Below are positions 44,811 through 56,749 of a DNA stretch of 64,000 nt, piece by piece (positions within the stretch are counted from its first letter, which is position 1; every line of letters starts with the position of its first letter). The DNA is taken from assembly GCF_020085105.1 (NCBI RefSeq), contig NC_058047.1:2818501-2882500 (forward strand), in the 5' to 3' direction. The position numbers were made by a program, and so were the translations under genes. This stretch comes from Siniperca chuatsi (lineage: Eukaryota; Chordata; Actinopteri; Centrarchiformes; Sinipercidae). The notes under the pieces were generated by a model, which saw only the letters and a list, made by a program, of their open reading frames with translations, made no database searches and was not told where the DNA came from.

Positions 44811-47800
44811 TCAGCTACGCTGAAGCTGCAGAGAGGTGAAAGGAGAATAAGTTGCATTTTTAGTTCATTTGCATAAAGTGGATACAGAATCTGAAATGTT
44901 AGTTCATGTTGCACCTGAAAACTGCAGATTTACCTCACTGTCATTGTGGAGTTCCTCGGGGAATGCAGAACGTCTTATGAATTGTAGGAGATTTCTGTAA
45001 TGAATCTGTAACAACACATGCCAACACAAACTGAATGAATCGATCTCATATACCACTAGTGAAAAATGAAGTGTGGTGACATCACTTGGTTTCATTGCAT
45101 TTTGTTATTTGGGGTAAAGTTTCTTACGCATCCCCCACAAGGGTCAAGGTAACAAAATGATCTAAAACTTGTGAAACAGCTGCTCTGAAAAAAAATTAGG
45201 CCTACAGCCTTTGGTGGGTTTATTTTAAGAAAAATCCTACATATCTTTAATCACTCCAGCAACTGCACAAGGCTGTTAACATAATGCCATTTATCGTAAC
45301 CATCTGTAATCACGTGACCAAAGTTACGTAAGTCACGCAATGATAACTTCTGCTGAAGAAGACTTTGAGATGCAGTTGAAAGCTCCTGGAAAAGCTACTA
45401 AGTGGAGTTGACATGGTTTTTAACATTTTAATGTCTAACTATTATAACGTACATTTTCTTTTAGGATGCTAATATTAGTTTGTCGACATGCATGGGCCTA
45501 CAATTAGGATTTAGCATTTAGCACTTGTTTAGCATGTAAGCATATTAGCATATTAGGATGGTATCATGCTAACTTTTATTGTGTTAGTGCAACATGCTAA
45601 CAGGTGCGTTACCATGTTAAACTTTAGGATATGATCCTTCGCCATCTTTGATTTGACATGGTTTGTATGACATGTATGTATGTTAGGCTACTTCACACCA
45701 GCTTTAAAATGTTCTTTTTTCCTGCTTTGAAAGTTGCAAAGAAGATTTCCTACCATCCATATTTACAACATTCTCCCCGTAATGGATTTTATAAATTCTC
45801 CCAGGTTCCATCAGATATATACGACTATTATAGGAAAGCTGAATAACATTTTACATAAAGAGTTAACGTTAGTGGTAGAAGGGTAACAAGCAACACATTG
45901 GTGCTTAATGTTGGTAAAAGAAAGTTATAATAGGATCAAGGTACCAGTTAAAACTGAACCAACACTGAAATTAAATATAAACAATATACTTATTGAACAC
46001 GTACAAGAGACAAAACTTCTGGGTATAACCTTGGATCATAAATTATCATTGTCTAAACAAATTGATAACATTGTGAGCAAAAAGGGAAGGTGTGTGTGTC
46101 AGTTGTAAGAAGAGTTTTAAAAGTTATGCCACCAGATGTCATCAGACAAGTTCTAAATGCTTTAGCTCTGTCAGCTCGATTACTGTTTCGTGATTTAGTC
46201 TAGAGCTTCAGAATAAAGCGGCACGCTGTGCTTTACAGTGCTCTTACAGAACTAATGTAACAGACACACGCATGACAGTCTGAGTTGGCTAAATGTCAGT
46301 CAGAGATCCACCTATGCTTTGTTAAATTTAGTCAGAAATGTGCTGGTGACACGATCACCAAAGATATCATATGACAGGTGACTCTCTCAGTCTGCTTAAC
46401 ACAATTATCAAACACGATATGCAACAGAAAGAAGGTTCAACAACAAGTCGGATACAGAAAACAGTCATGTACAGAGCCATGGTCAGGTGGAACTCATTGC
46501 CAGTACATATTGTATTGTTATTTTGCTGCTATTATTTCTCTTCCGTATGTACTTGATTGTTAATTCAATGAGATGAGCTGTTTTGTTTGTGTTTATGTGG
46601 CGATAGTGTGTATGTGTGTGTATGACTGTGTGTGTGTGTGTGTGTGGTGGGAAGAATAGCCATTGCTTATGCTGGTGCTAATGGGGATCCTAATAAAGAC
46701 AAAAGAAAAGATTGTCATCCAGGACGTATCACATTCCTGGTTGTAGAGCAATATCATCATGAACTGCAGGGTTGGAAAAGTAGAAATTTTGACCTGTTGT
46801 CGTAGCGCTGGAGACTGTACTCTGTACCAAATTTCAAGGCAATCTATGCAGTAGTTGTCAAGATATTTCACACTGATTGACATTTCCACTTTTAGAGCCC
46901 CACCCCTAGTGTGTCTAAAAATCCGATTTCGTACCTTATTACTAAACAAAAAAATGGTGAGAACAGTTTTGCATGTGTGTGGAGTCGAACTGTTATTGCC
47001 ACCTTACCTGGACTGGATCACTGTTATCAGAAAACATTTGGAGAAGCAGAGAAAATGTTGGTAATTTCAGTGGAACTTCGTTTTTCAGAAACAGGTGAGT
47101 GATCTCAGATCGATTCAGTGTCCCACTGAAGGTGAGATCAAGAGCCGCCACCTCGTCCTCTGTTGATCTCAGAGAGGAGAGCTGCCAATCAGACAGCTCC
47201 TCTCTGACAGCCGAGGAGAGCTCGGCCTTATCTCTGTCCTCAGGCACACCTTTCTGGGAGAAAAAAAAGCGAGTTTATCTTCAGTGATGGTGGCAACGGT
47301 CCAGTTTACCAGCAGTGCTGTAATATGAATCTGTGATGTGGATCATAGAGCTGGATGATGTAGCACAGAAGACCCAAAGATGTATGAGGTCATTTTTGCC
47401 ATTTTGCTTTGTCTTCATTAGGAAACAATTATTTATTTTATTCCTTAAAAGCATCTAAAAGTTTTCATTAAAATGGGATGTGCTCGGAATCGGAAACTTT
47501 AACTGAACATAATTTAAGGTTTATTTAGGTAGCCTGGACCCTGATCGAGTAAATCAAAGGGGATCTGAGAGATTCAATTCAAAGCCTTATGGAAGCCTGA
47601 GTTTATATTAAGGGGGTGAACACCAAAAAGACCCTTTTTTTATCACTAATTTGTTTCTGTTTTATCATTTTGGTTGAAGCTCTGTAGCCATCCCTGCTAA
47701 ATCTTTTGTTCAGAGTATTTCCTCTTCATTATACCCAGGAGTTTTGCCTTGATGTTCCCAGAAGAAAATCGAGAGATGACAGCTCTGCTTCTCCTTGCTG

Positions 47801-49784
47801 TATGACCTTCAAAAGGTCAGAATCTGCATTGGTAGGTTTTGTCCACTTATTTCTGTGTGTTATGAGCGATGAGTCATTCAAGACAATTTGACTGTAGTAA
47901 AGTGTTATTGAAAGCTGTGTTTTTAACGTTATATTTTGCAGAAGAACCTGTTCTGTTGTCTCCAGCACTTCAGCTGCTCTGGGTTCAGAGTTGTGGTGAG
48001 TCTTTGGGTGAATGTAGGACCTGGACCGATCACCAGAGGGCGCTGTCACACACCGCCTGTCAGGAACCTGTAGGGAAACACAAATACCATCAGTGAAGTA
48101 AGCCTCATATATACAGTATGTACAGTACCAATGTCTGTTGTGTTTACACTCTCCTAGAACTGACCTAAAAACAACACAGAATACAGAATGGTAAGTAAAA
48201 TACCTTGAGAATAGAGATTCCAGTGACAGTAAGATAAAGTACATTTACTCCATAAGTACAGTTTAGAAGTTCTGGTACTTGAGTATTTCCATTCTCGGAG
48301 ACTCTGCTTTTCCTCCACAACATTTCTGAGACAAATATTGTGCTTTTTTCTCGACTGCATTTACCTGACAGCTGGAGTTACTGCTTTCTTCACAGATTCC
48401 ACATTCATTTACATATAAAATATGAAATAAATATTGCTGCCCATCCTTCCTTCTAATTTCCTTTTTTGAGGTTCTGCGACTTTAGTGAAATACTTCAGTT
48501 TGCGGCACTTTCTACTTTTTCTTCACTGCATTTGAGGGAAATATTGTGACTTTTTTCTTTGAGCTGTTGTTTGGTAAAACTATTCCTTTCTTTCTTTCTT
48601 GTCTTCTATTCCTCACTCCCTTTTATATCTAAAAGCATAAAAGCTCCCCAACACTTTAAATTTGGGTACATTTTATTACTTGTCTGCTTTTTTTTTTACT
48701 TTATCTGAATATTAGTAAACTATCACACATATACCTGGTTGATAACAGCCCAAAGTGCAGAGTCCACTCTGTTCTGGACCTGTCTGTGAGACCTGGACAC
48801 ATCTTGTCTTTCTGGAGGTTTCTCGAAATCATCATCGAATGCAGCTTCAACTGGAGGATTTTCTTCTTTCTGTGACGAGTCTCCAGCATCTCTGTTTGGG
48901 GGAAAACATGTGAAGGTAATATGAATGTTGTACTTCTGTGTGGAGTTTGACACAAGAGAGCTGCATCGTTTGAAAAACACCAATGAAACTTTAATGCAAG
49001 CCAAATCAAATCAAGTCAACTCTTTTTGTACATAATCAGTATAGAAGTATTTCTGATTCTGATTCTGATCACAGTTAAAACTTCAAAATGACATGATGAA
49101 CAAAAATACAACAAACACAACAAATAATAAACATTCTGTGATAACAAGGAAAAACTCCCATATAAACCTCAGTCATAGTCACTAAAACGGGATTGATTCA
49201 AAATACAAGAAGATAAGAAACAAAAGCAGTAATCAGTGATGGCATTGAACATTTCATACATTTTGACATTTAGAGATTATGAGCATCTTTTTTGCACTTT
49301 AAATGTCTGTCAATTCCTTTTACAGTCATCAGTCAAAAATCAGACGAAGCATCTTGAATCCAAATGTCTGCACGTCATAATAAGAAGAAGCAGAAGGATA
49401 GGAGGAAGAGGAAGAAAGGACATTTGTGTAGCACTTTTGAAAACAACAGTTACAAAGTGCCTCAGAGCAAACATGAAGACACTAATATGGACATACATAA
49501 TAAACAAAACATATGATAAAATGCAAGGAACAAAAAGTAAAATAAAAATCAACAACTTACTGTAAGCAAGCATCATGTCATGGGTTAATCGTTTTTTTTG
49601 GGTAAACTTTGATCGGTAGCTTGTGACATCGTGACAGTGACTTTATCCGGCCACTAAATAAACAGCCTTGTTATTATACTCACTCTGCTGGCTCCTCAAT
49701 AAACTGCTTGACTTGTTTGCTGCCTATAATCTTGACAACAAGTCTGGGGATTGTGTTTGCTCCAGACGTGTTTTTCTGAGCCAT
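44811..49784 (-). CDS. C1orf87-like protein (EF-hand-related), apparently short form
   Basis: Exons on the minus strand: 49784-49684, 48891-48735, 48067-47948, 47253-47008, 45005-44934 and, weakly, 44825-44811. All phases match and give about 236 residues. Evidence of identity: LVVKIIGSKQVKQFIEEP at the N-terminus parallels human C1orf87 MVKIIGSKHFQYLVEKP; SGDRSRSYIH parallels TGDQSLSYVH; SGTLNRSEITHLFLKNEVPL-KLPT parallels the human SCLFLRHEVPLQLPT region; HYRNLLQFIRRSAFPEEL parallels NYEKLLWFLNSAASDYPQ. Human C1orf87 (also called CREF, about 546 residues) has a further EF-hand-like C-terminal half. None of it is visible between here and tut4, and the last small exon adds only LQRS before a stop. 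The gene may be truncated, a short isoform, or decaying. Function of the family is poorly known. Confidence 0.7.
45720..46705 (+). pseudogene. Non-LTR retrotransposon fragment
   Basis: Broken frames read ETKLLGITLDHKLSLSKQID, RVLKVMPPDVIRQVLNAL, NKAARCALQCSYRTN and YRAMVRWNSLPVHI, the conserved end of a LINE reverse transcriptase protein. The 3' UTR holds a GT microsatellite (about 46606-46647) and ends GCTAATGGGGATCCTAATAA-A. Stops and frameshifts show that it is dead. Confidence 0.7.
46606..46647. repeat. (TG)n microsatellite in LINE 3' UTR
   Basis: Interrupted TG repeats, TGTGTATGTGTGTGTATGAC followed by about ten TG units. Confidence 0.9.
48029..48046 (+). promoter_or_regulatory. CTCF-like motif inside a C1orf87-like exon
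   Basis: ATCACCAGAGGGCGCTGTC matches the CTCF core CCASYAGRGGGCGCTG well. It overlaps codons for TAPSGD on the other strand. Sequence match only. Confidence 0.4.
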
Positions 49785-49998
49785 GATGCAGGTGATGTGA
49801 TCGGGATTCCCTGGAGAAAAAGACAAAGAGCAGGAGAGGCATCAATCACACAGCTGATCGAGGGCTGCATGGCTCAAACCTTTCTTAAAGTGATGGCCTT
49901 GTTTATCACATGAAGCCATAAAAGCAAAGCGCAGCATACAAATAGGTTCTCTTCAGTTTTCTCAAGAATTTCTGTCTGTATAATGATCCTTTACTTAC

Positions 49999-50182
49999 AT
50001 GTACAATCATTCCATTCCCATTTTCCAAGGTTACTTTTGGATCTCGGATCTTGTTTCTTGTACTGTGCGTCTGAAAAGCAGTTTCCTGAGGTGTCGGGCT
50101 TCCTGTTTGCTCTTTCTGCACCATGGTTACCTCTCTGTTCACACCCCTGAGCCGCAACGCCCGACACCCTACAGCACTCTGC
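49999..50182 (-). other. Putative 5' untranslated exon of the C1orf87-like gene
   Basis: On the minus strand a good donor (ACAT|GTAAGT) ends this segment at 49999, and TCTCCAG at about 49811 gives an acceptor 26 bases upstream of the ATG at 49784. A possible upstream acceptor CTCTGCAG lies near 50183. The segment is open in a frame compatible with the downstream ATG, so an N-terminal extension is conceivable, but it does not resemble C1orf87. Confidence 0.35.
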
Positions 50183-50819
50183 AGAGGACTGGGAGTCACT
50201 TAGGCACACAAACACACTTGTGATTTATGAGTGTGAGTTTTGCATTTTGAGTCTGCTGGCATTATTACAAATGTGTGGAAAGGTAGAGGAGAGAAATGAC
50301 CAGCAGGTAAAGGTGAAACCAAATGCCAGATGAAGAAATATGACCTTAATTTTATGACCATTTACTGTTTCTTTTCCTTTCCATCTCTATTGTGTGCACG
50401 TTTGTGTCTGATGTGTATATCAGCCTGCAGTGATAGAAGAAGTCAAATCCTGTATCTAAGTAATGGTATTCCTAGTTATATCATAATAGAAAAATACTCA
50501 TTTATTTACTCATCGTTATTAGAGTCCTGCATTAAAATGTATTTATTTATGTAGGCCTACCCATGTATCAAAAGTAAAAGCACTCATTGTGAAGGGTGGT
50601 CCCTTTTGGTGCCAAATTATCACTTTAATGCATCAAGAATGAAAAAATCCCCGAAAATAGGATTTTCTACCCCAGATCTTATGGATCTACATTATATGCT
50701 CACCTACATGCGGAAAATTCCTAAAACTTCTTATATAAATGTCTGAAAGTCGGACATTAAGCTAATACAAGGCTGATTTACAGAAACTTTGAACAGTTGA
50801 CATTTTAAGAAGGCAGTCT

Positions 50820-51240
50820 ACAGCCATGCTAACGGCTCTGTGAGGCTGTACTTACATGCTAACAGGCTCACAATGACAAAGCTAGCATGTTTTGCAGGTA
50901 TAATGTTACCATGTTCACCATCCTAGTTTAGTTTTTTAGTATGCTAACATTTGCTAATTAGCACTAAACACAAAGTACAGCTGAGGCTGATGGGAATGTC
51001 ATTAGTTTTACAGATATTTGATCATAAACCAAAGTTTGGAGTACTGAAATACTGGACAAATTAAAACTGACCTGGTGGTGGCGCTAGAGGAAAAGTCAGA
51101 CGATCACCAAAGTTGTATGAATTCATTCTCTAGGGACCTTGAGAGAATGAAAAACTCAAGTACCTGAATCCTGTACGTGAAGCTGCAGTCATTGACTTTT
51201 GGCCACCAGAGGGCGGCAGAACTCCACAGCAAGCTGACAG
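50820..51240 (+). mobile_element. Interspersed repeat of the GCTAACATTTGCTAATTAGC type
   Basis: GCTAATTAGCACTAAACACA, CAGCTGAGGCTGATGGGAAT, GACCTGGTGGTGGCGCTAGA and GATCACCAAAGTTGTATGAA are phrases of a repeat I recall as very common in perciform fish. Parts recur at 61590-61710 in reverse and at 46800-46870. Confidence 0.6.
51201..51219 (+). promoter_or_regulatory. CTCF-like motif
   Basis: GGCCACCAGAGGGCGGCAG resembles the CTCF consensus. It lies at the edge of a repeat, so it could be a repeat-borne site. Confidence 0.35.
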
Positions 51241-51249
51241 ACACACAGC

Positions 51250-54200
51250 CTTGATAATACATACCGTATTATCTTATAAAGTCGGCATGTCTAACGTGTT
51301 AATAAACAGTAAGCCTATCGACAAATCAAGCAGAGACAGACCAACATTATCGTTCATTTGGAGTCATATTTTTGTCCGCTTAATGAATGTAAGTCCAATA
51401 ATCACGTTCCTAGTTTGATCTCCACCAACTCCTGAGAAAAATATCCAGTTATATACAAATGTTATTTGGTTCATTGTTAATATAAAATATATTGATTAGT
51501 AGAGTTGTAAGTACACTACTACAGTAAGTAATGTACATACTGTTATTCCTTTCCACCTCTGCCCAGCTGTCCATCTCTTCTCTTTATATGCCTCTGGCCA
51601 ACAATTAACAAGAGAATCAACTGGTTGAAGTTCACTTTAATTTTGCAAAATCATTCATTGGAAAGATTTTTCTAATTAAATTTCCAGAAGTGATAAGGAA
51701 ACAGCTTTGATAAGAGGCCTGAGTGGAGATAGAGGGCCTAATTACATTAATTAGTCTATACCTGGAGGAGAAATCTGAGTCCATAAGTTCTGCAGCCCGC
51801 TAATCTCTTCACAGAATAAAGCAGGAGGTGGACCACTGTACGGCTTTAGTCTGAGCCTGGCACACTGCCAGGCACAGCCGCTGGAGCCCGGCCTCTCTCC
51901 GTTTGATTTGCAGGAATTAAGTTATTAAACGGTCTTAATAACTGTGGAAATGGCCGCTCATTCTTCATGGCATTGTCAGTCTCTACACGTCACAGACCTC
52001 TTTAAATGTCCTGCTGCGGCTGAAGTGTGAAAGTCAAACACAAAGTCCAGATCTTAATGATCAAACGAGCAGCAGCAAAACAGCTGCGGGAGGTTTGCAG
52101 CCGTGAGGAGAGAGGCGTCGACACCAAACCGAGAGCCTGTTTACGGACAGAAGAATCCTCAGCGGCCCATCTGGTGGTTCTGTGAAATCATGTCCACTGT
52201 GTCTGAGCTCACATGCTGCTCAGTCATATTAACAGCGGTCCAGGGAAGCAGGGGCACAAAAAGAATTACAATTAACTGTTTTCATTTTTTCTACATGCCA
52301 ATTCCTTATTTCATTAATATTTCAAATGCACTTTGGTGCAAATATAATAACAGTACAGTGGTATTTCAAAATACCTGACACACTGTACAGCTGCCAAACA
52401 AACTGTTGCTGTGATTGTGTAAGTGGATTTAATATTTGTATGCTATGATATGAGAGGCAGGTTTGAATTTTAATTTACACCCCTGGCCTAAGACCCTGTT
52501 AGGCCTGGGTTAACAGCTCCAGTAGCTTCAGTGGTGTGCAGAGGTGAGAGAGAATGCAGGGTTCGAACTTTCTCTCAAGCTCTCTTTTTTTCCTTTTTCA
52601 CAGAGCTACTTCTGTCACTTTTCGCGTGTCTTTGAGGAGAGATTGTCCCACCGCTCTCTATGACAACTGGCTCGCCCTTAGGTCGCATTGAGACCGACTG
52701 AGCGTGCTTGAGCGGCTGCAGCCATTTAGAAAAGAGCAATTTCTGTGTCGGTGGGGTAACTTTGGTAAGTTCTGATAAGCAGGATGATATGAAACACAGT
52801 ATAATGTGTTCTGTTTAGTCACCGCTCTGTGTCTCACAGCTCCTTCTGTCAGGCTCATTTATGCACTTGGCTGAGACGATCTTTTTGCACACAGTCCTTA
52901 ATTGATTAGCAGCCCAATTAAAGAGCAGCGATGGGGGCCGAGGCTGGAAGAGAAGGTGACAGAATCACGGCGCTCTCCTCTCCTCCTGAGTAATTCTTTT
53001 ACTGAGGTTCTAAATCGGGTTTGCCTCTGACTGATAATGGATGTCTGGGCTATCTAAACATGCACCCAAAGCCAGCTCAATCCCTCAGCTGAGATAAAGC
53101 AGACAAATTACACAAGGAGGAAAGTACAAGGAATAAAAAAAACAGAACAACTACTGAAGGGTTTTATCAGAAGTTTTGGAGTGTTTGTGTTTGTAGATGT
53201 GCTTGTAAGTTGCTGCGCCTGTTTGTGAACAAGTGTATGTGAGTTGAGACAAAAGGACAAAATTGGAGATAAAATTCAGAATGATAAATTGATCATTTAA
53301 TGGGTTATCTCTGTCTCGTTAACCTTCGCCTGTGTGCAAATGATATGTTGGATTAAACAATGGGGTCCGAACATGGCAGGCACTACATCTCTTGACTGGC
53401 TGTGTGGAGAGAGACATTGATCAAAGCGGCACGTCCAGGATCTCCAACACTCCTGCTGAGCTCCGAGCCATCCATCACCAGTCCCTCCTCTGGCTCAGAT
53501 GGCAGTGTCGTTTAACATTATTATAAATGCCTTCTGCTTGACATACCTGCACAGGAAATATGTGACATTATAATGTCCTTCAACAGTCTAATGGTCACAT
53601 GTTTGAGATGCCAAAGGACAGAAAACTGAAAGTCTGTCGCCACGCTTGCAAACTGTTCATTTCTTTTTACTTAACTTTTTTAATTTGTTGGATAGATAAA
53701 AAATGGACAACTTTACTGTTTTCCAGGATTTTTTGAATGAGGTAGCACAGGGGGGAACAAGAAATAAGAAATGCCCTAGTACAGGTGGTATTACATGAAA
53801 CAAATAAAAAGAACCGATAAAGTTATGTTTGTCTATTTTCTATTTATGTGGTGGTGCACTGTTGCTAAATAACACGGGGGAACGTCTTACTCATAGGTTG
53901 CAGCTGTTCACTAGTTTGCAAAAGTTAGGTTAGCTAAGCTAACTAACTAGCTACGTAATATTAAAATGGGACTCCTGGGAGCTTTTGAAGCCTTAATAAC
54001 TGCGAGGCTTGTCTTAATAACCAGGGCATGTTATTACATATATGAAAAGAAATTTGATTGAGACAATACAAACTTTCATTGCTATCACAGGTTATATGAA
54101 TCAAAGCATTGATGGCTGTGATCAACATCATTATTCAGAGAACATTTTGTGTACCCTTCACAAGCGGCAGCAAGATTTACAATCTTGGTCCTGACCTGGA

Positions 54201-56090
54201 CAGAAATCATCCGATTCAGCAGGAACTGAGCTGCAGAGGTGTATGGAACAGCTGCACAGGAGGCTGAAGTGGAAATATATCCCTCCATTGATATGTTGAG
54301 GTCAAATGTGAGTTAAAAAAATGTTTTAGTGTCGCAAACTAGATTCTGAACTATCACTGAGTAGAATGAACTGACCCCATGTTCAGGCAAATAAACAGAA
54401 AAATAAACAATGAAATGTAATAAATCAAAGGCATGTATCAGTGCAGGATTATAAATCTAGCTTTTTTGTTGGCAGGCTGCGGCGTGGCCATGCCTCTCTA
54501 TTAAGAAGGTGTCAAACGTGATAGGAGGGCTCTGCTCCGCCCTTCAGGGAGCTTGAGCAGCAGCAACACTCCACTCACACTGTTCCCTGTGTTAAAATGC
54601 AAATTGCTTTTTCCTGACCCCTCTGCAGTGGACAGGGAGGGCCTGTAGCTTTCAAAGTGACCTGCTTTTTGCTTCAAAAGGCCGCACACTATGATGCAGC
54701 AGGCGCTGTCAGGGCGAGACAGCTTAGCAGATAATATCGTCCATGGCAACAAAGCAGCCGCAAACAAGACAAAAACACCAAAATATACTCCCACGCAGCA
54801 TATCTTTAACCCTGTGCAGTCTGAGGTCACTTTTGCAGTTTTGCTTTACATTCTCATGGAAACAGAACCATATTATTTACACCTTTTAAGGTGTGGAAAC
54901 AGAATTCAGTCAGTTACTTTAAGGGATCAAATGATTTCATTTGATCCTTAAAAGACCAGCGTGAAGCCATAAATGTTACTGTACTTATGCTCTTCAGTCG
55001 GCACTTAAATTCATGATCAGAGGGTTTAATTTCTCATACACCTTTCTCGCACTGGACATTTCGACTTGTCAAAACACAGGTGTGTCAGCTCCAGGGCTCT
55101 GGTATTGTATCTGCTGGTTCACTGGTTTACGCTCTGGGGAACTTTAAAGGAGCCACTGCAACAAAAGTCTGTTTAAGGTTTATTTAAGCAGCACGTTCCC
55201 TAGGATATTTCAGTCATTAAAGCCCTGTGTAATTTATACATTATGATATCATCTTTCACATTATTCAAATAGCATTAAGTCTTGTTTGTAGTAAAAATGT
55301 ATGCCACAGTGTTTGTGTGATTTTGCCACTAGGAGAGGCCAGAAATGTCAGAAATGTTGAAATTCTACACATAAGGGCTTTAAATTCAAATATTTAAGCT
55401 GATATGAGGATGTTTATATCAGTTATTGGATGGTTAAGGCATTTTGATGCTCTTTTTTCTCTTTTTGGAGCCTGAATAGAACCTGAAAAGTGACCTTTTG
55501 GCAATTTTGTTCCAGTTCTTATGTAAAACAATAATCAAAATATATCAAAACGTATACATTGTTTAACTTAATGGAGCGATAACAGCGCTGTTTGAATAAT
55601 GTTTAAAAGTTTAAAAATTGCACTTGTGGCAAGCTAATTCCACAAGTTATGAGAAGTGAATCATTCATAAAAATGTATGCTCTCTGTAATATGGATAGAT
55701 GGATGTTCAAAGGTTTTGCTTTAATTATTATCTTTTATCTTTACTCAATCTTTACATCTTTTATAGTTTTTAAAAAAAAATCAAAGGCCTGGAAACAAGC
55801 AGGACATTGTAGGAGCCTTCCACAAACAGAAGATGAAAGCAGCTAATTAAGGCTTGGAGGAGTTGTAGTCTCGTTGACCTGCTGAGAGACCCTGCAGTGC
55901 TCTGCTGGTCTTAGAACAGTAATTTATTAGTGATAAAAACATTTTTTTTGAAAATGATAAATAAATGCTAAATCCAGTCAATAGCAGACAAAAATACATT
56001 AAACTACTCGCATTCTTTAATGTACACTAGAGGTTCCTCGCCAGTTTGGGAAATATTCACTTGTTGTTCTTACACTTTTTTTAGTCTTTG
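51250..56090. other. Gene-free stretch
   Basis: Open frames are short, with no recognisable domain or splice-consistent exon. Homeobox-like TAATTA clusters occur near 51680-51760 (CCTAATTACATTAATTAG), and an RFX-like CCATGGCAAC lies at 54742-54751. These could mark conserved non-coding elements, which single-sequence reading cannot show. Confidence 0.4.
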
Positions 56091-56093
56091 CAC

Positions 56094-56745
56094 AGATTTA
56101 CGGAGCCCCAGACTGGCCACAGAGAGAAAAAAATAATATATCAACGCCACGTTTTACTACATCGAGGGCTCGAAATGCTATTGCGTGCATCTTTTTGGTT
56201 AATTTGTGCGCACGAGATAAGTGTAGACAGAGAGCCAGCACAACAGGCCAGCCTTTCTCCCCGAAGCATGAAGTGCAGTGCACCTGCTTCTTCTAGTAAA
56301 CTACTGGTTTCCCACTGAGCAACACGACGGTGAAAAGACGCTGAATAGATACGTCTATATGTCTGTAGACGTTTAGTTTAGATTAAGGTTATTCAAGGTT
56401 GAAAAGTGAAAGTTTAGTAGACGTCTAGTCTCAGCCTAGTTATTGTTGTTATTCAACATCTTTTCAGTGACTACATAGACATTTATCAGATGTTCAATAA
56501 ATATCTATTATATGAATTTAGACTGAACTTTCACTTTTCAACTTATTTTCACCAGGGTTACGGTACATCTTAGTCCAAGTATACCCACTGTGCGTAAAGA
56601 CGCAGACAACTCATTCATTCATTCATTTTATCTTGTGCCCACAAATCAAAACATGCGAACGAATTGTATCTCGATGTAGTAAAATGTGGCCTCAATATAT
56701 ATATTTTTCTTTCTATGGCCACTCCGGGGCTCCACACGGATTAAA
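56094..56745. mobile_element. Foldback element with long inverted repeats
   Basis: 56094-56222 (GATTTACGGAGCCCCAGACT ... TTTTACTACATCGAG ... TTTGTGCGCACGAGATAA) is matched in reverse complement by 56628-56745 (TTATCTTGTGCCCACAAAT ... CTCGATGTAGTAAAA ... GGGGCTCCACACGGATTAAA). Inside there is a smaller inverted pair, TTGAAAAGTGAAAGTTTA near 56400 and GAACTTTCACTTTTCAA near 56525. No ORF. Confidence 0.7.
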
Positions 56746-56749
56746 CAAA

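Larger units (their letters stand above)
45005..47007 (-). other. Intron of the C1orf87-like gene, holding repeats
   Basis: Contains a GCTAAC-type repeat (45520-45640), a plus-orientation LINE fragment (45720-46705) and a further repeat piece at 46800-46900. No missing exon recognised. Confidence 0.5.

Noticed and set aside
47735..47845. Additional exon of the C1orf87-like gene (frame around ELSSLDFLLGTSRQ)
   Set aside because: The natural acceptor is in the wrong phase, the in-phase site lacks a pyrimidine tract, and joining 48067-47948 directly to 47253-47008 fits the spacing in human C1orf87 better.
52103..52378. 91-codon open frame
   Set aside because: No domain, splice context or similarity to a known protein; random length for this composition.
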